A DNA stretch of 19,192 bases from an uncultured Clostridia bacterium (GCA_947631315.1 CANRLA010000020.1:1-19192); one strand, 5' to 3'; shown: positions 7,382 to 14,591, numbered from the stretch's first letter. Program-made: numbers and translations. Notes: generated by a model not told the origin, from the letters alone.

Positions 7382-7948
7382 ATGAAAATAGAAGAACTAA
7401 AAAAAGAATTAAAAAAATATTTAAAAAATGAAAGATATGAACATTCTATATGCGTAATGGAAATGAGTGGTAAACTAGCAGAAAAATATAATGTAGACAA
7501 AACTAAAGTTATGAAAGCAGCTCTAATGCACGATATGGCAAAGGAAACTTCTTTTGATGAACTAAAAAAGTATATAAAAGACAAAAATATCTACGTATCA
7601 AAAATGGAAATGCTTTTGGGAGTTACACTTCATGGCAAAGTTGCAGCAGATATATGCATGAAAAAATATAATTTTGACGAAGAAATGTGTAGTGCTATAA
7701 GTAACCATACTACAGGCAAGCCAAATATGACAATGTTTGAAAAAATTGTATTTATTGCTGATAAAATAGATGAAACAAGAAAATATAATGGGGTACAAGA
7801 GTTACGAGAACTTGCATTTAAAGATATTGATTTAGCTATTGTAAAAAACATAGACTATACGACAGAAAATAACTTAAAAAAGAGAAGACCAATCTTAGAA
7901 CAAAGTATAAAAACTCGCAATTATATATTGATAAATAATAAAAATTAA
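7382..7948 (+). CDS. yqeK: YqeK family HD-domain hydrolase (Ap4A hydrolase)
   Basis: YqeK proteins are metal-dependent HD-domain enzymes that split diadenosine tetraphosphate symmetrically into two ADP, limiting this stress alarmone. The 188-aa protein shows the full set of expected ligands: H21 in RYEHSICVMEMS, the H50-D51 pair in AALMHDMAKE, H84 in TLHGKVAA, H109 in ISNHTTGKPNMT, and D127 in IVFIADKIDETR. AAAAGGA at 7367-7373 sets the ATG start. In many Firmicutes yqeK sits next to nadD and rsfS; here it stands outside that cluster. The next gene encodes a J-protein with its own likely promoter, so a joint function cannot be assumed. Confidence 0.87.
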   Translation: MKIEELKKELKKYLKNERYEHSICVMEMSGKLAEKYNVDKTKVMKAALMHDMAKETSFDELKKYIKDKNIYVSKMEMLLGVTLHGKVAADICMKKYNFDEEMCSAISNHTTGKPNMTMFEKIVFIADKIDETRKYNGVQELRELAFKDIDLAIVKNIDYTTENNLKKRRPILEQSIKTRNYILINNKN

Positions 7949-7956
7949 GCTATAAT
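7928..7956 (+). promoter_or_regulatory. Sigma-A promoter of the J-protein gene
   Basis: TTGATA at 7928-7933 lies within the last codons of yqeK; after a 17-base spacer comes a perfect TATAAT at 7951-7956. Transcription would start at about 7963, leaving a leader of about 24 bases with GGAGGA. Confidence 0.6.
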
Positions 7957-7986
7957 AAATTTACCATTAAATATGGAGGATGTTAA

Positions 7987-8844
7987 ATGATTTTCAAGGA
8001 TTACTATAGAATTCTAGGACTAGAGTCAAACAAGGTAAGTTTAGATGAAATAAAAGTAGCATATAGAGAAAAAGCAAAAAAATTTCATCCTGACATAAAT
8101 GTTGGAAACTCAGAAGCAGAAATTATTTTTAAAGATATAAATGAAGCATATAGAATATTAAGTGACACAACGCAAAGAAGAAAATACGATTTCAAATGGA
8201 ATAAATATATTGGAAGTAGAAAAAAGAAGGAAAATAAGCAAAAAAAATCTTTTAAAGAAATGTTTTTAGATATACTGTTTGGGGGAATAACAAGGCAAAA
8301 AAGTGAAAGTAAGCCTACACCTCAATACGGAGAGGACATAGATACTCAAATAAATATTTCAATAAAAGAAGCATTTTTTGGTGTAAATAAGAAAATAAAA
8401 TTGAGAACTGTTAACGGGAAAGAAACCTCATTTTCTCTGAAAGTGCCTGCAGGAGTCCAAAATAACGACAAGTTAAGAATAGTAGGTCAAGGAAAACGCG
8501 GAAAAAATGGTGGAAAAAATGGAGATTTACTAGTAAAAGTTAATATAGTAGATGACAATAGATTTAAATTAATAGGAACAGATATATACACTGAACTTAG
8601 TATTTACGTATGGGAAGCGGCACTTGGAATTAAAAAGAAAATAGAACTATTTGGAGAAGAAATAAATATTGTAATACCTAAATGTTGCAATAGTGGAGAA
8701 AAACTGACAATTAAAGAAAAAGGTTATAAAGATGGAAGAGGAAAAAGGGGAAATCTTAATATAATTACAAAGATTATATTTCCAAAAGAATTATCTAAAG
8801 AGCAAGAAAAATTATACTTCAAATTAAAAGAAATGTATAAGTAA
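7987..8844 (+). CDS. J-domain co-chaperone without zinc finger (CbpA/type II DnaJ-like)
   Basis: A co-chaperone expected to stimulate the DnaK ATPase and deliver substrates to it. Residues 1-70 form a J domain with YYRILGL, the catalytic HPD at 34-36 and the closing motif DINEAYRILSD. A lysine-rich linker (about 71-108) containing IFGGI-like LFGGITRQ replaces the glycine/phenylalanine region. Residues about 112-280 form two beta-rich substrate-binding modules (INISIKEAFFGV and TELSIYVWEAALGIKKKIEL are the typical starts). The four CxxCxGxG zinc repeats of classical DnaJ are absent, so this is a second, type II J-protein and not the main DnaJ. GGAGGA at 7975-7980 precedes the ATG. No hsp70, grpE or hrcA is nearby. 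Confidence 0.88.
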   Translation: MIFKDYYRILGLESNKVSLDEIKVAYREKAKKFHPDINVGNSEAEIIFKDINEAYRILSDTTQRRKYDFKWNKYIGSRKKKENKQKKSFKEMFLDILFGGITRQKSESKPTPQYGEDIDTQINISIKEAFFGVNKKIKLRTVNGKETSFSLKVPAGVQNNDKLRIVGQGKRGKNGGKNGDLLVKVNIVDDNRFKLIGTDIYTELSIYVWEAALGIKKKIELFGEEINIVIPKCCNSGEKLTIKEKGYKDGRGKRGNLNIITKIIFPKELSKEQEKLYFKLKEMYK

Positions 8845-8908
8845 TATTAATTATTTATTAAATAATATAAAATATATTTTGTTTTTGCTATCACATTTTG
8901 TAATTATG

Positions 8909-8937
8909 TTGACATATTGTTGAAATTATGCTACAAT
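8909..8937 (+). promoter_or_regulatory. Near-consensus promoter of the coupling-protein unit
   Basis: A perfect -35 TTGACA (8909-8914), a 17-base spacer, a TGC extension and TACAAT (8932-8937). It is the best sigma-A promoter in the window. It also shows that the ATG at 8942, only five bases after the -10, cannot be the start codon. Confidence 0.85.
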
Positions 8938-8980
8938 TATTATGTTTAGCAAAAGAGAAGTATTAGAAAGAGGTGCAAAA

Positions 8981-9502
8981 ATGTCAGAGGGATTTCATGG
9001 TAAATATTTTAGTATAACTGACCCAAAGGACGTAAATACAGTTATATATAGAATTAATGAAACTGCCAAAGAACTGCAGAGCAAATATCCAAAATATACA
9101 GTAGAAAGATTAGTTTGCTCAGAAGAATTTAATGGAGAAAACAAAAAGAAAACATTTTTTATCGACTATCCTGAAGTAGAAGGAGAAGACCTAGTAATAC
9201 TTTCTTTTGGACCACAAAAAGTGGTAGTAAATATGGGATTTTTAAAAGATGACAAGGTTAAGATATCAAGAAGACCTATACCTATTAAGTTTGACACTCT
9301 TTATTCAGAGACAGCAATGGAACTGAAGGATTTTAAGTACACACCTAACTTAAAAAGGCCTATTACAATAATTGACCCTGAAACGACAGAAGAGATAAAA
9401 CCAATGATATATTTAGATAAAGATACAAATGAAGTAAGAGGAAGATGTAGATTAAAGCCAAACAAATCTTATTTTAGCTTTGAAATAAGAGACAAAAATT
9501 AA
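8981..9502 (+). CDS. Unrecognised 173-aa protein, first gene of coupling-protein unit
   Basis: I do not recognise this family. The predicted protein is soluble, has no signal peptide or membrane segment, and looks rich in beta strands (for example TVERLVCSEEF, KTFFIDYPEVEGEDLVILSF and PITIIDPETTEEIKPMIYL). The only cysteines are in LVCSE and RGRCRL. The reading frame is open from an ATG at 8942, but that ATG lies between the -10 and the expected transcription start. The ATG at 8981 has AAAGAGGTG (8967-8975) in front, so I start there. The stop codon TAA shares bases with the AAGGAGG of the next gene, a sign of translational coupling. Gene order suggests that it works with the VirD4-like ATPase, perhaps as an adaptor, but that is inference. 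Confidence 0.75.
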   Translation: MSEGFHGKYFSITDPKDVNTVIYRINETAKELQSKYPKYTVERLVCSEEFNGENKKKTFFIDYPEVEGEDLVILSFGPQKVVVNMGFLKDDKVKISRRPIPIKFDTLYSETAMELKDFKYTPNLKRPITIIDPETTEEIKPMIYLDKDTNEVRGRCRLKPNKSYFSFEIRDKN

Positions 9503-9518
9503 GGAGGAAAATTTAATA

Positions 9519-9833
9519 GTGAAAGAATTAACATTTACAGAATGGAGTGCAGATAATAAATTAATAGCTAGAGAAAGCGGAAATAAAGATTCTTATAATG
9601 CTGAAATAGGAGCATATACAAATAATGGAATAACAGAGGGAGAAATTGAAATTACAGCAATGGAAATTGATGAAAAGACAATAAATCCTAACATTATGAA
9701 AGCATTACTTGAAAAAGATGGAGAAAGAATTACAGCTAGTGCTTTAGATAGAAATGCAAAAATAGTAGAAAAAGACGATAGCGCTTTAAATGGAAAAGCA
9801 GAAATGGCAAAAGAGGACGATAGAAATTTATAA
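9519..9833 (+). CDS. Unrecognised 104-aa acidic protein, second gene of coupling-protein unit
   Basis: Not recognised. A small soluble protein without membrane segments. The N-terminal half (KELTFTEWSADNKLIARESG onward) looks folded. The C-terminal third (about 70-104) is charged and probably flexible, with KIVEKDDSALNGKAEMAKED. It starts with GTG, chosen because AAGGAGG at 9501-9507 lies 11 bases upstream and no in-frame ATG follows until residue 48. The ribosome binding site overlaps the stop codon of the preceding gene, so the two are translated together. The coupling ATPase gene follows after 51 bases. A substrate-recognition or accessory role is possible but unsupported by any motif. Confidence 0.68.
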   Translation: MKELTFTEWSADNKLIARESGNKDSYNAEIGAYTNNGITEGEIEITAMEIDEKTINPNIMKALLEKDGERITASALDRNAKIVEKDDSALNGKAEMAKEDDRNL

Positions 9834-9884
9834 TAAAAATATGGCTATATAATATAAATGAAACCAATGAGAAGGTAAATTAAT

Positions 9885-12056
9885 ATGGATAATTTTTTAG
9901 TAACAATTAGAAAACACAAGGTATCAATAATATTAACTATATGTCTATGGATATTTGCAGAAATATTTGTAATAGCTCCACTTGCAACAACATTAGTTGA
10001 TAGTAATGCTACCGGTGTTTTTGATTTAGGATATTTTTTAGAACATTATATAGAAAACATTGTAAATATTTCAGGTATCAAAAATTGTTTTGGAAAACAA
10101 TATATAGGAACATTTGGTGGAGCAACGTTAATATTTACAGTGTTTTTCTCTATATGTTATGGAATAGGACTATATAAGGGAAGAAAAAAAGGAAAATATG
10201 ATAAAATAGAACATGGCTCAAGTGATTGGAGTACAGGTGGAGAGCAATATAGGGTCTTAAGCAAAAATCAAGGACTAATTTTAGCCGAAGATAATTATTT
10301 ACCATTAGATAAACTTGGAAATACTAACGTTCTTATAGTCGGTGGTTCAGGTTCGGGTAAATCTTCAGCATATACAATACCAAATGCCCATCAATGCCTA
10401 GGTTCGTACATATTTACAGACCCTAAGGGAGAAATATATGATGCAACAGCAGGGTACTTAAAATCACAGGGGTATGAGATAAAACTATTAAATTTAGTAA
10501 ATCCAGAGAGTAGTGATAGTTATAACCCTATACAACATGTAAAGTCAGAATTAGATGTTGATGTTATAGCAAATACTATAATAAAAGGACAGAAATCAGA
10601 AGCCGCAGGTGGTACAGATCCATACTGGGACAATATGTCAGAGCTATTGCTAAAAGCATTAATATATTTTTTAATAGCAGCAAGACCAGCTGAAGAACAA
10701 AACTTAGCAAGTTGTGCAGAATTAGTAAGAGCAGCTAATAATAAGGGAAATACCAATTTACTATCAGAATTAATAAATAAATTACCTTATGATCACCCAG
10801 CAAGAATGAACTATAAATCTGTTGAAATAGCTTCAGATAAGACATATAGCTCAATTTTAAGCTCATTACAATCAAAACTAGGTAAATTTGATTCTAAAGA
10901 AATAGCCAATGTAACATCTACAAATACAATAGATTTTGAAGATATAGCTACTAAAAAAACTGCTTTGTATGTTGTTTCATCAGATACGCATACGGCTTAT
11001 GACTTTTTACTTACTATATTTTTCTCACAGATGATACAACAATTATATGATTTTGCAGATAAAAATGGAGGAAAATTACCAGTAAAAACTTTCTTTATAT
11101 TAGATGAGTTTTCAAATATAGGACAGATACCTGACTTCGATAAAAAGATATCAACAAGTAGAAGTAGAGGAATTTCATTTAGCGTTATCTTACAAAACCT
11201 AGATCAATTAAAAGGTTTATATGAAAAATCTTATGAAACAATAATAGGTAACTGCGACACTCACGTATTTCTAGGAAGTAATTCTTATGCGACAGTCGAA
11301 TATTTCTCAAAAGAGTTAGGAGAAAAAACAATTTCTCATATGAGTAAATCAGCAAATAGAGATAATTATGGTAGTAGAAAAGGCTATAGTGAAAACGACC
11401 AAATAATGGGAAGAGCATTAATGACCCCTGATGAGCTTAGAAGACTAAATAATGATGAATGTATAGTATTTGAAAAAGGAATAAAACCAATTTTGGCGAA
11501 GAAATATTATTGGTTTAAAAAGCAAAGAATAGTTAGAGATTTAAATACAATAAGAATAGACCATAATGACTATGACATCGGAGATAGAGGGGAATGGAGG
11601 AAATTCAATCCATATAATCCATTCACAGGAAGTCAAATAGAAGATAATAAGGAACAAGAATTTAAAGTTGATTCATTAGATGACTTATTTGCAGATGAAG
11701 AAAATAATACAGAAAGTAAAAATAATGCTGAACAAATAAATAATACTATTGGAAATATAGATTTAAACGGTACAAATGAAAATAGTAATAACATAGAGCA
11801 AATAAATAGAACAATCGAAAATAATGACGTAGAGCAAATAAATAGAACAATTGAAAATAACATAGAACAAATAAATGGAACAATTGAAAATAATAATATG
11901 GGACAAATAAATAATCAAAGTAATGGAAATATTATAGAATCGCCACCAATTGTAAATGCATCAGATATAAAAGAACAAATGACAGAAGATGATGATATAG
12001 ATATACAAAAAGAGCTAGAAGCAAAATTTGATGAATTGTTTGGACCAGTTGAGTAA
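9885..12056 (+). CDS. VirD4/TraG-type coupling protein ATPase with repeat-bearing acidic tail
   Basis: Type IV coupling proteins are hexameric membrane ATPases that pass DNA or protein substrates to a conjugation or secretion channel. Residues 13-38 and about 76-97 are two membrane helices bracketing an extracellular loop, the VirD4 layout. The ATPase has Walker A GGSGSGKS (153-160), TDPKGEIYDATAGYL (178-192), Walker B FFILDEFSNIG (403-413), the STSRSRGI motif (424-430 region) and the glutamine of VILQNLDQLKG (434-444). From about residue 585 a long Asn/Glu/Asp-rich tail follows, containing a tandem EQINRTIENN-type repeat (616-680) and a conserved-looking acidic end (ELEAKFDELFGPVE). AGAAGG precedes the ATG. 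It is the third gene of a compact unit closed by a strong terminator. No relaxase, VirB4, VirB6 or pilin gene is near. Confidence 0.9.
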   Translation: MDNFLVTIRKHKVSIILTICLWIFAEIFVIAPLATTLVDSNATGVFDLGYFLEHYIENIVNISGIKNCFGKQYIGTFGGATLIFTVFFSICYGIGLYKGRKKGKYDKIEHGSSDWSTGGEQYRVLSKNQGLILAEDNYLPLDKLGNTNVLIVGGSGSGKSSAYTIPNAHQCLGSYIFTDPKGEIYDATAGYLKSQGYEIKLLNLVNPESSDSYNPIQHVKSELDVDVIANTIIKGQKSEAAGGTDPYWDNMSELLLKALIYFLIAARPAEEQNLASCAELVRAANNKGNTNLLSELINKLPYDHPARMNYKSVEIASDKTYSSILSSLQSKLGKFDSKEIANVTSTNTIDFEDIATKKTALYVVSSDTHTAYDFLLTIFFSQMIQQLYDFADKNGGKLPVKTFFILDEFSNIGQIPDFDKKISTSRSRGISFSVILQNLDQLKGLYEKSYETIIGNCDTHVFLGSNSYATVEYFSKELGEKTISHMSKSANRDNYGSRKGYSENDQIMGRALMTPDELRRLNNDECIVFEKGIKPILAKKYYWFKKQRIVRDLNTIRIDHNDYDIGDRGEWRKFNPYNPFTGSQIEDNKEQEFKVDSLDDLFADEENNTESKNNAEQINNTIGNIDLNGTNENSNNIEQINRTIENNDVEQINRTIENNIEQINGTIENNNMGQINNQSNGNIIESPPIVNASDIKEQMTEDDDIDIQKELEAKFDELFGPVE
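11730..11930 (+). repeat. In-frame tandem repeat in the coupling-protein tail
   Basis: Units beginning GARCAAATAAAT start at 11730, 11796, 11832, 11865 and (degenerate, GGACAAATAAAT) 11901. The steps of 36, 33 and 36 bases, and 66 (twice 33) before them, are all multiples of three, so the frame is kept. Each unit encodes about (E/G)QIN-(R/G/N)TIENN plus one or two variable residues. Unit loss or gain by slippage would change tail length without frameshift. Confidence 0.85.
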
Positions 12057-12090
12057 AAACAAGCGAAGGAATGTACCTTCGCTTGTTTTT
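12055..12090 (+). terminator. Strong, symmetric terminator between convergent genes
   Basis: A perfect 15-bp stem (12055-12069 with 12076-12090) and a 6-base loop AATGTA, with GCGAAGG/CCTTCGC at its heart. It has five A residues at the left foot and five T residues at the right foot, so it can stop transcription in both directions. It begins within the stop codon of the coupling-protein gene and also serves the minus-strand gene ending at 12115. Confidence 0.92.
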
Positions 12091-12114
12091 GAGACTTCAA
12101 GTAACTAATTGTGG

Positions 12115-12420
12115 TTACATACTTTGGCTTTGAGAGTCGCGATTAAATATATATATCCGATTTTTTCTAAGTGCTATAACAAATAAAGAACTATAATCGG
12201 AGTCAATTAAATTTAATAGTCTCTCTGAAATAGTGACTCTTTTTTTGCTATCAAGATGCCGTACTTCCAAGCAAAACTCGTTGGAACAATCAGTTAAGTC
12301 ACTAAGATAGATGGATTTCTCATCAGTATCCCAAAAGATGCCTACCTTACTAGAAAGGTGTAACTCATTGATTAATGAACTAGGAATTTGTAACCGATTT
12401 TTAGTATCCATTTTAGCCAT
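12115..12420 (-). CDS. Double AbrB/MraZ-like small DNA-binding protein
   Basis: A 101-aa protein with two copies of a swapped-hairpin (AbrB/SpoVT/MraZ-like) signature: MDTKNRLQIPSSLI (residues 4-17) followed by GIFWDTDEKSIYLSDL, and LDSKKRVTISERLLNLI (56-72) followed by FVIALRKNRIYIF. Two such halves in one chain are the MraZ layout, although MraZ is longer (about 140 aa) and belongs next to mraW, which is absent here. Single-copy AbrB-type proteins dimerise to reach the same arrangement. The frame is open further upstream, but GGAGGG (12432-12427 on this strand), six bases before the ATG at 12420, sets the start. It converges on the coupling-protein unit and diverges from yhaO, so it could regulate itself or either neighbour. 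DNA binding is inferred from the fold signature. Confidence 0.7.
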   Translation of the reverse strand: MAKMDTKNRLQIPSSLINELHLSSKVGIFWDTDEKSIYLSDLTDCSNEFCLEVRHLDSKKRVTISERLLNLIDSDYSSLFVIALRKNRIYIFNRDSQSQSM

Positions 12421-12455
12421 TGTAAGCCCTCCATAAAATATTATAATATACATAT

Positions 12456-12484
12456 AGTATATCATAAAAGTCAGGAAAAATCAA
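12456..12484 (-). promoter_or_regulatory. Promoter of the AbrB/MraZ-like gene
   Basis: On the minus strand, TTGATT (12484-12479), a 17-base spacer and TATACT (12461-12456). The -35 lies inside the paired GAAAAATCA repeats, where a repressor could block RNA polymerase. A second -10-like TATAAT (12445-12440) lacks a good -35. Confidence 0.55.
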
Positions 12485-12549
12485 GAAAAATCAGTTTTTT
12501 CGCGTTTTTCTGCGTTTTTAGTTTAGTTTTAAAAGAAAAATCAATTTTT
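12475..12549. promoter_or_regulatory. Phased A/T tracts with GAAAAATCA repeats (curved DNA/operator candidate)
   Basis: GAAAAATCA occurs at 12475-12483, 12485-12493 and 12535-12543 (steps of 10 and 50), and GCGTTTTT at 12502 and 12512 (step 10). Taken together, A or T tracts of four to six bases centre near 12478, 12488, 12498, 12507, 12517, 12528, 12538 and 12547, one per helical turn. That is the pattern of intrinsically bent DNA. It lies between the divergent AbrB/MraZ-like gene and yhaO. Confidence 0.6.
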
Positions 12550-12653
12550 ATTATAATAAAGGAAGTTTTAACTTTAATTTTTTTAAGCCACTTTTATTTT
12601 TGTCAATTTTGATTTTGCAAAAAAGTATTTATAAATAATAATTAAAAAAAATA

Positions 12654-12682
12654 TTTACAAACATTTGTTTATATGATATAAA
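12654..12682 (+). promoter_or_regulatory. Promoter of yhaO
   Basis: TTTACA (12654-12659), a 17-base spacer, a TGA extension and TATAAA (12677-12682). AAGAGGTG at 12688-12695 then precedes the ATG at 12701, so the leader would be very short. Confidence 0.65.
12658..12671 (+). promoter_or_regulatory. Candidate LexA/DinR-like operator
   Basis: CAAACATTTGTTTA between the -35 and -10 of the yhaO promoter matches the Gram-positive SOS box CRAACRNRYGTTYC at 12 of 14 positions, and its core AAAC-ATTT-GTTT is a half-site palindrome. An SOS operator in front of a recombination nuclease would be sensible, but the composition makes chance matches likely. Confidence 0.35.
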
Positions 12683-12700
12683 ATAATAAGAGGTGAATTT

Positions 12701-13738
12701 ATGAAATTTGTACATATTGCGGATATTCATTTTGATGCTCCTTTTAAAACAATAACAGATAGAGCCGAACTAGGTCAAATTAGGAGAATAGAACAAAAAG
12801 AAGCATTTAAAAATGTTATAGAATTTATTAAAGAAAATAATGTAGATTATTTGTTTATAAGTGGAGATTTATATGAACAAGAATATATAAAAAAATCAAC
12901 TATAAAATATATAAATGAATTATTTAAAGAAATTAAGGATACTAATGTTTTCATTGCACCAGGAAATCATGATCCATATATAAATAATTCCTATTATAAA
13001 ACATTTGAATGGGCTGACAATGTAAAAATATTCACAGAAAATGTAGAAAAAGTGGAAAATGAAGATATTTGTATTTATGGATATGGATTTAATAATTATG
13101 AAATGAATTTAAATCAATTAAGGGATATTAATATAGAAAATAAAAATAAAATAAATATATTAGTAACACATGGAACAATCATAAATGGAAATGAATTAAA
13201 TGGTATTTATAATCCAATAAGTAAAAATGAACTAGTAAGCAAAGGCTTTGATTATATAGCTTTAGGACATATTCATAAAAGAGATGAATTTTATCCAGGA
13301 TCGCTTGTTTCAATGGGCTTTGATGAATTAGGTGAACATGGATTTATTTATGGTGAAATAAATGAAAAAGATGTAAATACAACATTTATTAGAGCAGATA
13401 AAAGAGAACTAAAAGAAATTGATTTTGATGTTTCAGATATATATTCAGAAGATGAGTTAATTGAAAAATTAAATTTAGTTAATACTGAAAATAATTTGTA
13501 TAAAATTAATTTGATTGGAGAAAGAAACTTTATAATTGATTTTGATATAAAATTAATTCAAAAAAATATAATAAAAATAAAAGATAAAACAAATTTAAAA
13601 GTAGAAATAAAAGAAAATAATAACACATTAAAAGGTATAATATCAAAACAATTAAATAAAAAAATAGAAAATAATGAAATTAATCAAAAAGAATATGATG
13701 AAATTTTAGAATTAATTATTAAAATATTTAATAATTAA
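12701..13738 (+). CDS. yhaO: Mre11/SbcD-like metallophosphoesterase (YhaO type)
   Basis: Predicted nuclease subunit of a Mre11-Rad50 (SbcCD)-like complex acting on DNA ends or hairpins. All metal-binding motifs of the family are present in order: D8 and H10 in HIADIHFDAP, D56 in FISGDLYEQ, N89-H90 in APGNHDPY, H157 in LVTHGTI, and H190 and H192 in LGHIHKRD. After about residue 220 comes a C-terminal part rich in Asn, Lys, Ile and Glu, probably the ATPase-docking and capping region. At 345 aa it is close to small YhaO/SbcD proteins. AAGAGGTG precedes the ATG. The likely partner is the Rad50-like gene at 14592, unusually separated by 853 bases. Codons are strongly biased to A and T compared with genes before 12 kb. 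Confidence 0.87.
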   Translation: MKFVHIADIHFDAPFKTITDRAELGQIRRIEQKEAFKNVIEFIKENNVDYLFISGDLYEQEYIKKSTIKYINELFKEIKDTNVFIAPGNHDPYINNSYYKTFEWADNVKIFTENVEKVENEDICIYGYGFNNYEMNLNQLRDINIENKNKINILVTHGTIINGNELNGIYNPISKNELVSKGFDYIALGHIHKRDEFYPGSLVSMGFDELGEHGFIYGEINEKDVNTTFIRADKRELKEIDFDVSDIYSEDELIEKLNLVNTENNLYKINLIGERNFIIDFDIKLIQKNIIKIKDKTNLKVEIKENNNTLKGIISKQLNKKIENNEINQKEYDEILELIIKIFNN

Positions 13739-13980
13739 AAAATAAAAAACAAAAAATAAAATAAAAAACAAAAAATAAAATAAAAATTAAAAATAAAAAA
13801 ATAAAAAATAAAAAAATAAAAAAATAAAAAAATAAAAAATAAAAAAATAAAAAATAAAAAATAAAAAATTAAAAATAAAAAAATAAAAAATAAAAAATTA
13901 ACAATAAAAAATTAAAAATAAAAAAATTAAAAATAAAATTAAAATTAAGAAATAAAAATAAAAACAGAAAATAAAAAATA
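13739..13980 (+). repeat. A-rich low-complexity tract, (A5-7 T)n
   Basis: Starting at the yhaO stop codon, the plus strand is mostly runs of four to seven A interrupted by single or double T. There is no G or C at all from 13770 to 13901 (132 bases), and line 13801-13860 contains 52 A and 8 T. The pattern resembles an expanded microsatellite with irregular unit length. All frames contain frequent TAA. Confidence 0.9.
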
Positions 13981-14144
13981 AATTATGTAATAAAATAGTT
14001 TGAACAAAAAATTTTATAAAAAAGATATAGACAAAAATAAAAAATGAAGAAAAAATATTTTAAAGAAAAATAAAAAGGTAAATTTAAAAATAATTCTAGA
14101 AAAAAAATAAATGTAATAAATGGTAATTATTGGACAAAACAATG

Positions 14145-14183
14145 AATTTTTATAATAATTTATTTTAAATTATTATAAAAATT
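14145..14183 (+). other. Perfect AT-only hairpin in the yhaO-yhaN spacer
   Basis: An 18-bp perfect stem (14145-14162 with 14166-14183) with a TTT loop, made only of A and T. No T-run follows, so it is not a standard terminator. It might be a processing site or simply a by-product of composition, although 18 perfect pairs is long for chance. Confidence 0.6.
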
Positions 14184-14451
14184 TATACAGGAAAAGATTG
14201 TAAAAATTTGAAAAAATTGAGTGAAATTTGAGTACATAAAGGACAAAATTTTAAATATACATTAAAAATCACAAATTGTTAATAAGACAAAAAAACTTTC
14301 AAACATTCTAGTAAATTAAAAATTTTGAAAACACTAGGGAATAATAGCGATACAAGAAATAAAATTATAAAAAAACATATACAAATAAGAAAAGAAAAAA
14401 TATATCAAAATAGCAAAAACAATTAATTAATCTTAAAAAAGAACCATTAAA

Positions 14452-14480
14452 TTGACAAAAAGACAACCAAAAACAATAAA
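14452..14480 (+). promoter_or_regulatory. Possible promoter of yhaN
   Basis: A perfect TTGACA (14452-14457), a 17-base spacer and AATAAA (14475-14480), which matches four of six -10 bases. A separate promoter would be expected given the long gap after yhaO, but the -10 is weak. Confidence 0.3.
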
Positions 14481-14591
14481 AAGACATTCAAAAAAGATAA
14501 GTTACAAACTGGGAAAAATTGGTTTGCAATAATAAAATAAAAAAATATTAAATAAATTTAGAAAAAAATAAAATTTTGGAGGGAAAATTTT

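Larger units (their letters stand above)
13981..14591. other. Non-coding AT-rich spacer between yhaO and yhaN
   Basis: I find no convincing gene: stops are frequent in all frames and no ribosome binding site precedes a useful ATG. Purines dominate on the plus strand. It contains the hairpin at 14145-14183 and a possible promoter at 14452-14480. It could be a decayed gene, but no recognisable protein fragment remains. Confidence 0.6.

Noticed and set aside
8850..8866. ATTATTT-ATT-AAATAAT hairpin after the J-protein gene as a terminator
   Set aside because: Only seven A-T pairs and no immediate T-run; too weak to call.
11730..11930. CRISPR-like spacing of repeats
   Set aside because: The units are coding, in frame, with no separate unique spacers, so they are a protein repeat.
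12421..12465. N-terminal extension of the AbrB/MraZ-like protein
   Set aside because: The extra 15 residues overlap the ribosome binding site and the promoter region; GGAGGG fixes the ATG at 12420.
13739..13980. Coding sequence or CRISPR-type repeats in the A-rich tract
   Set aside because: TAA stops occur in all frames and the unit length is irregular; it is simple-sequence DNA.
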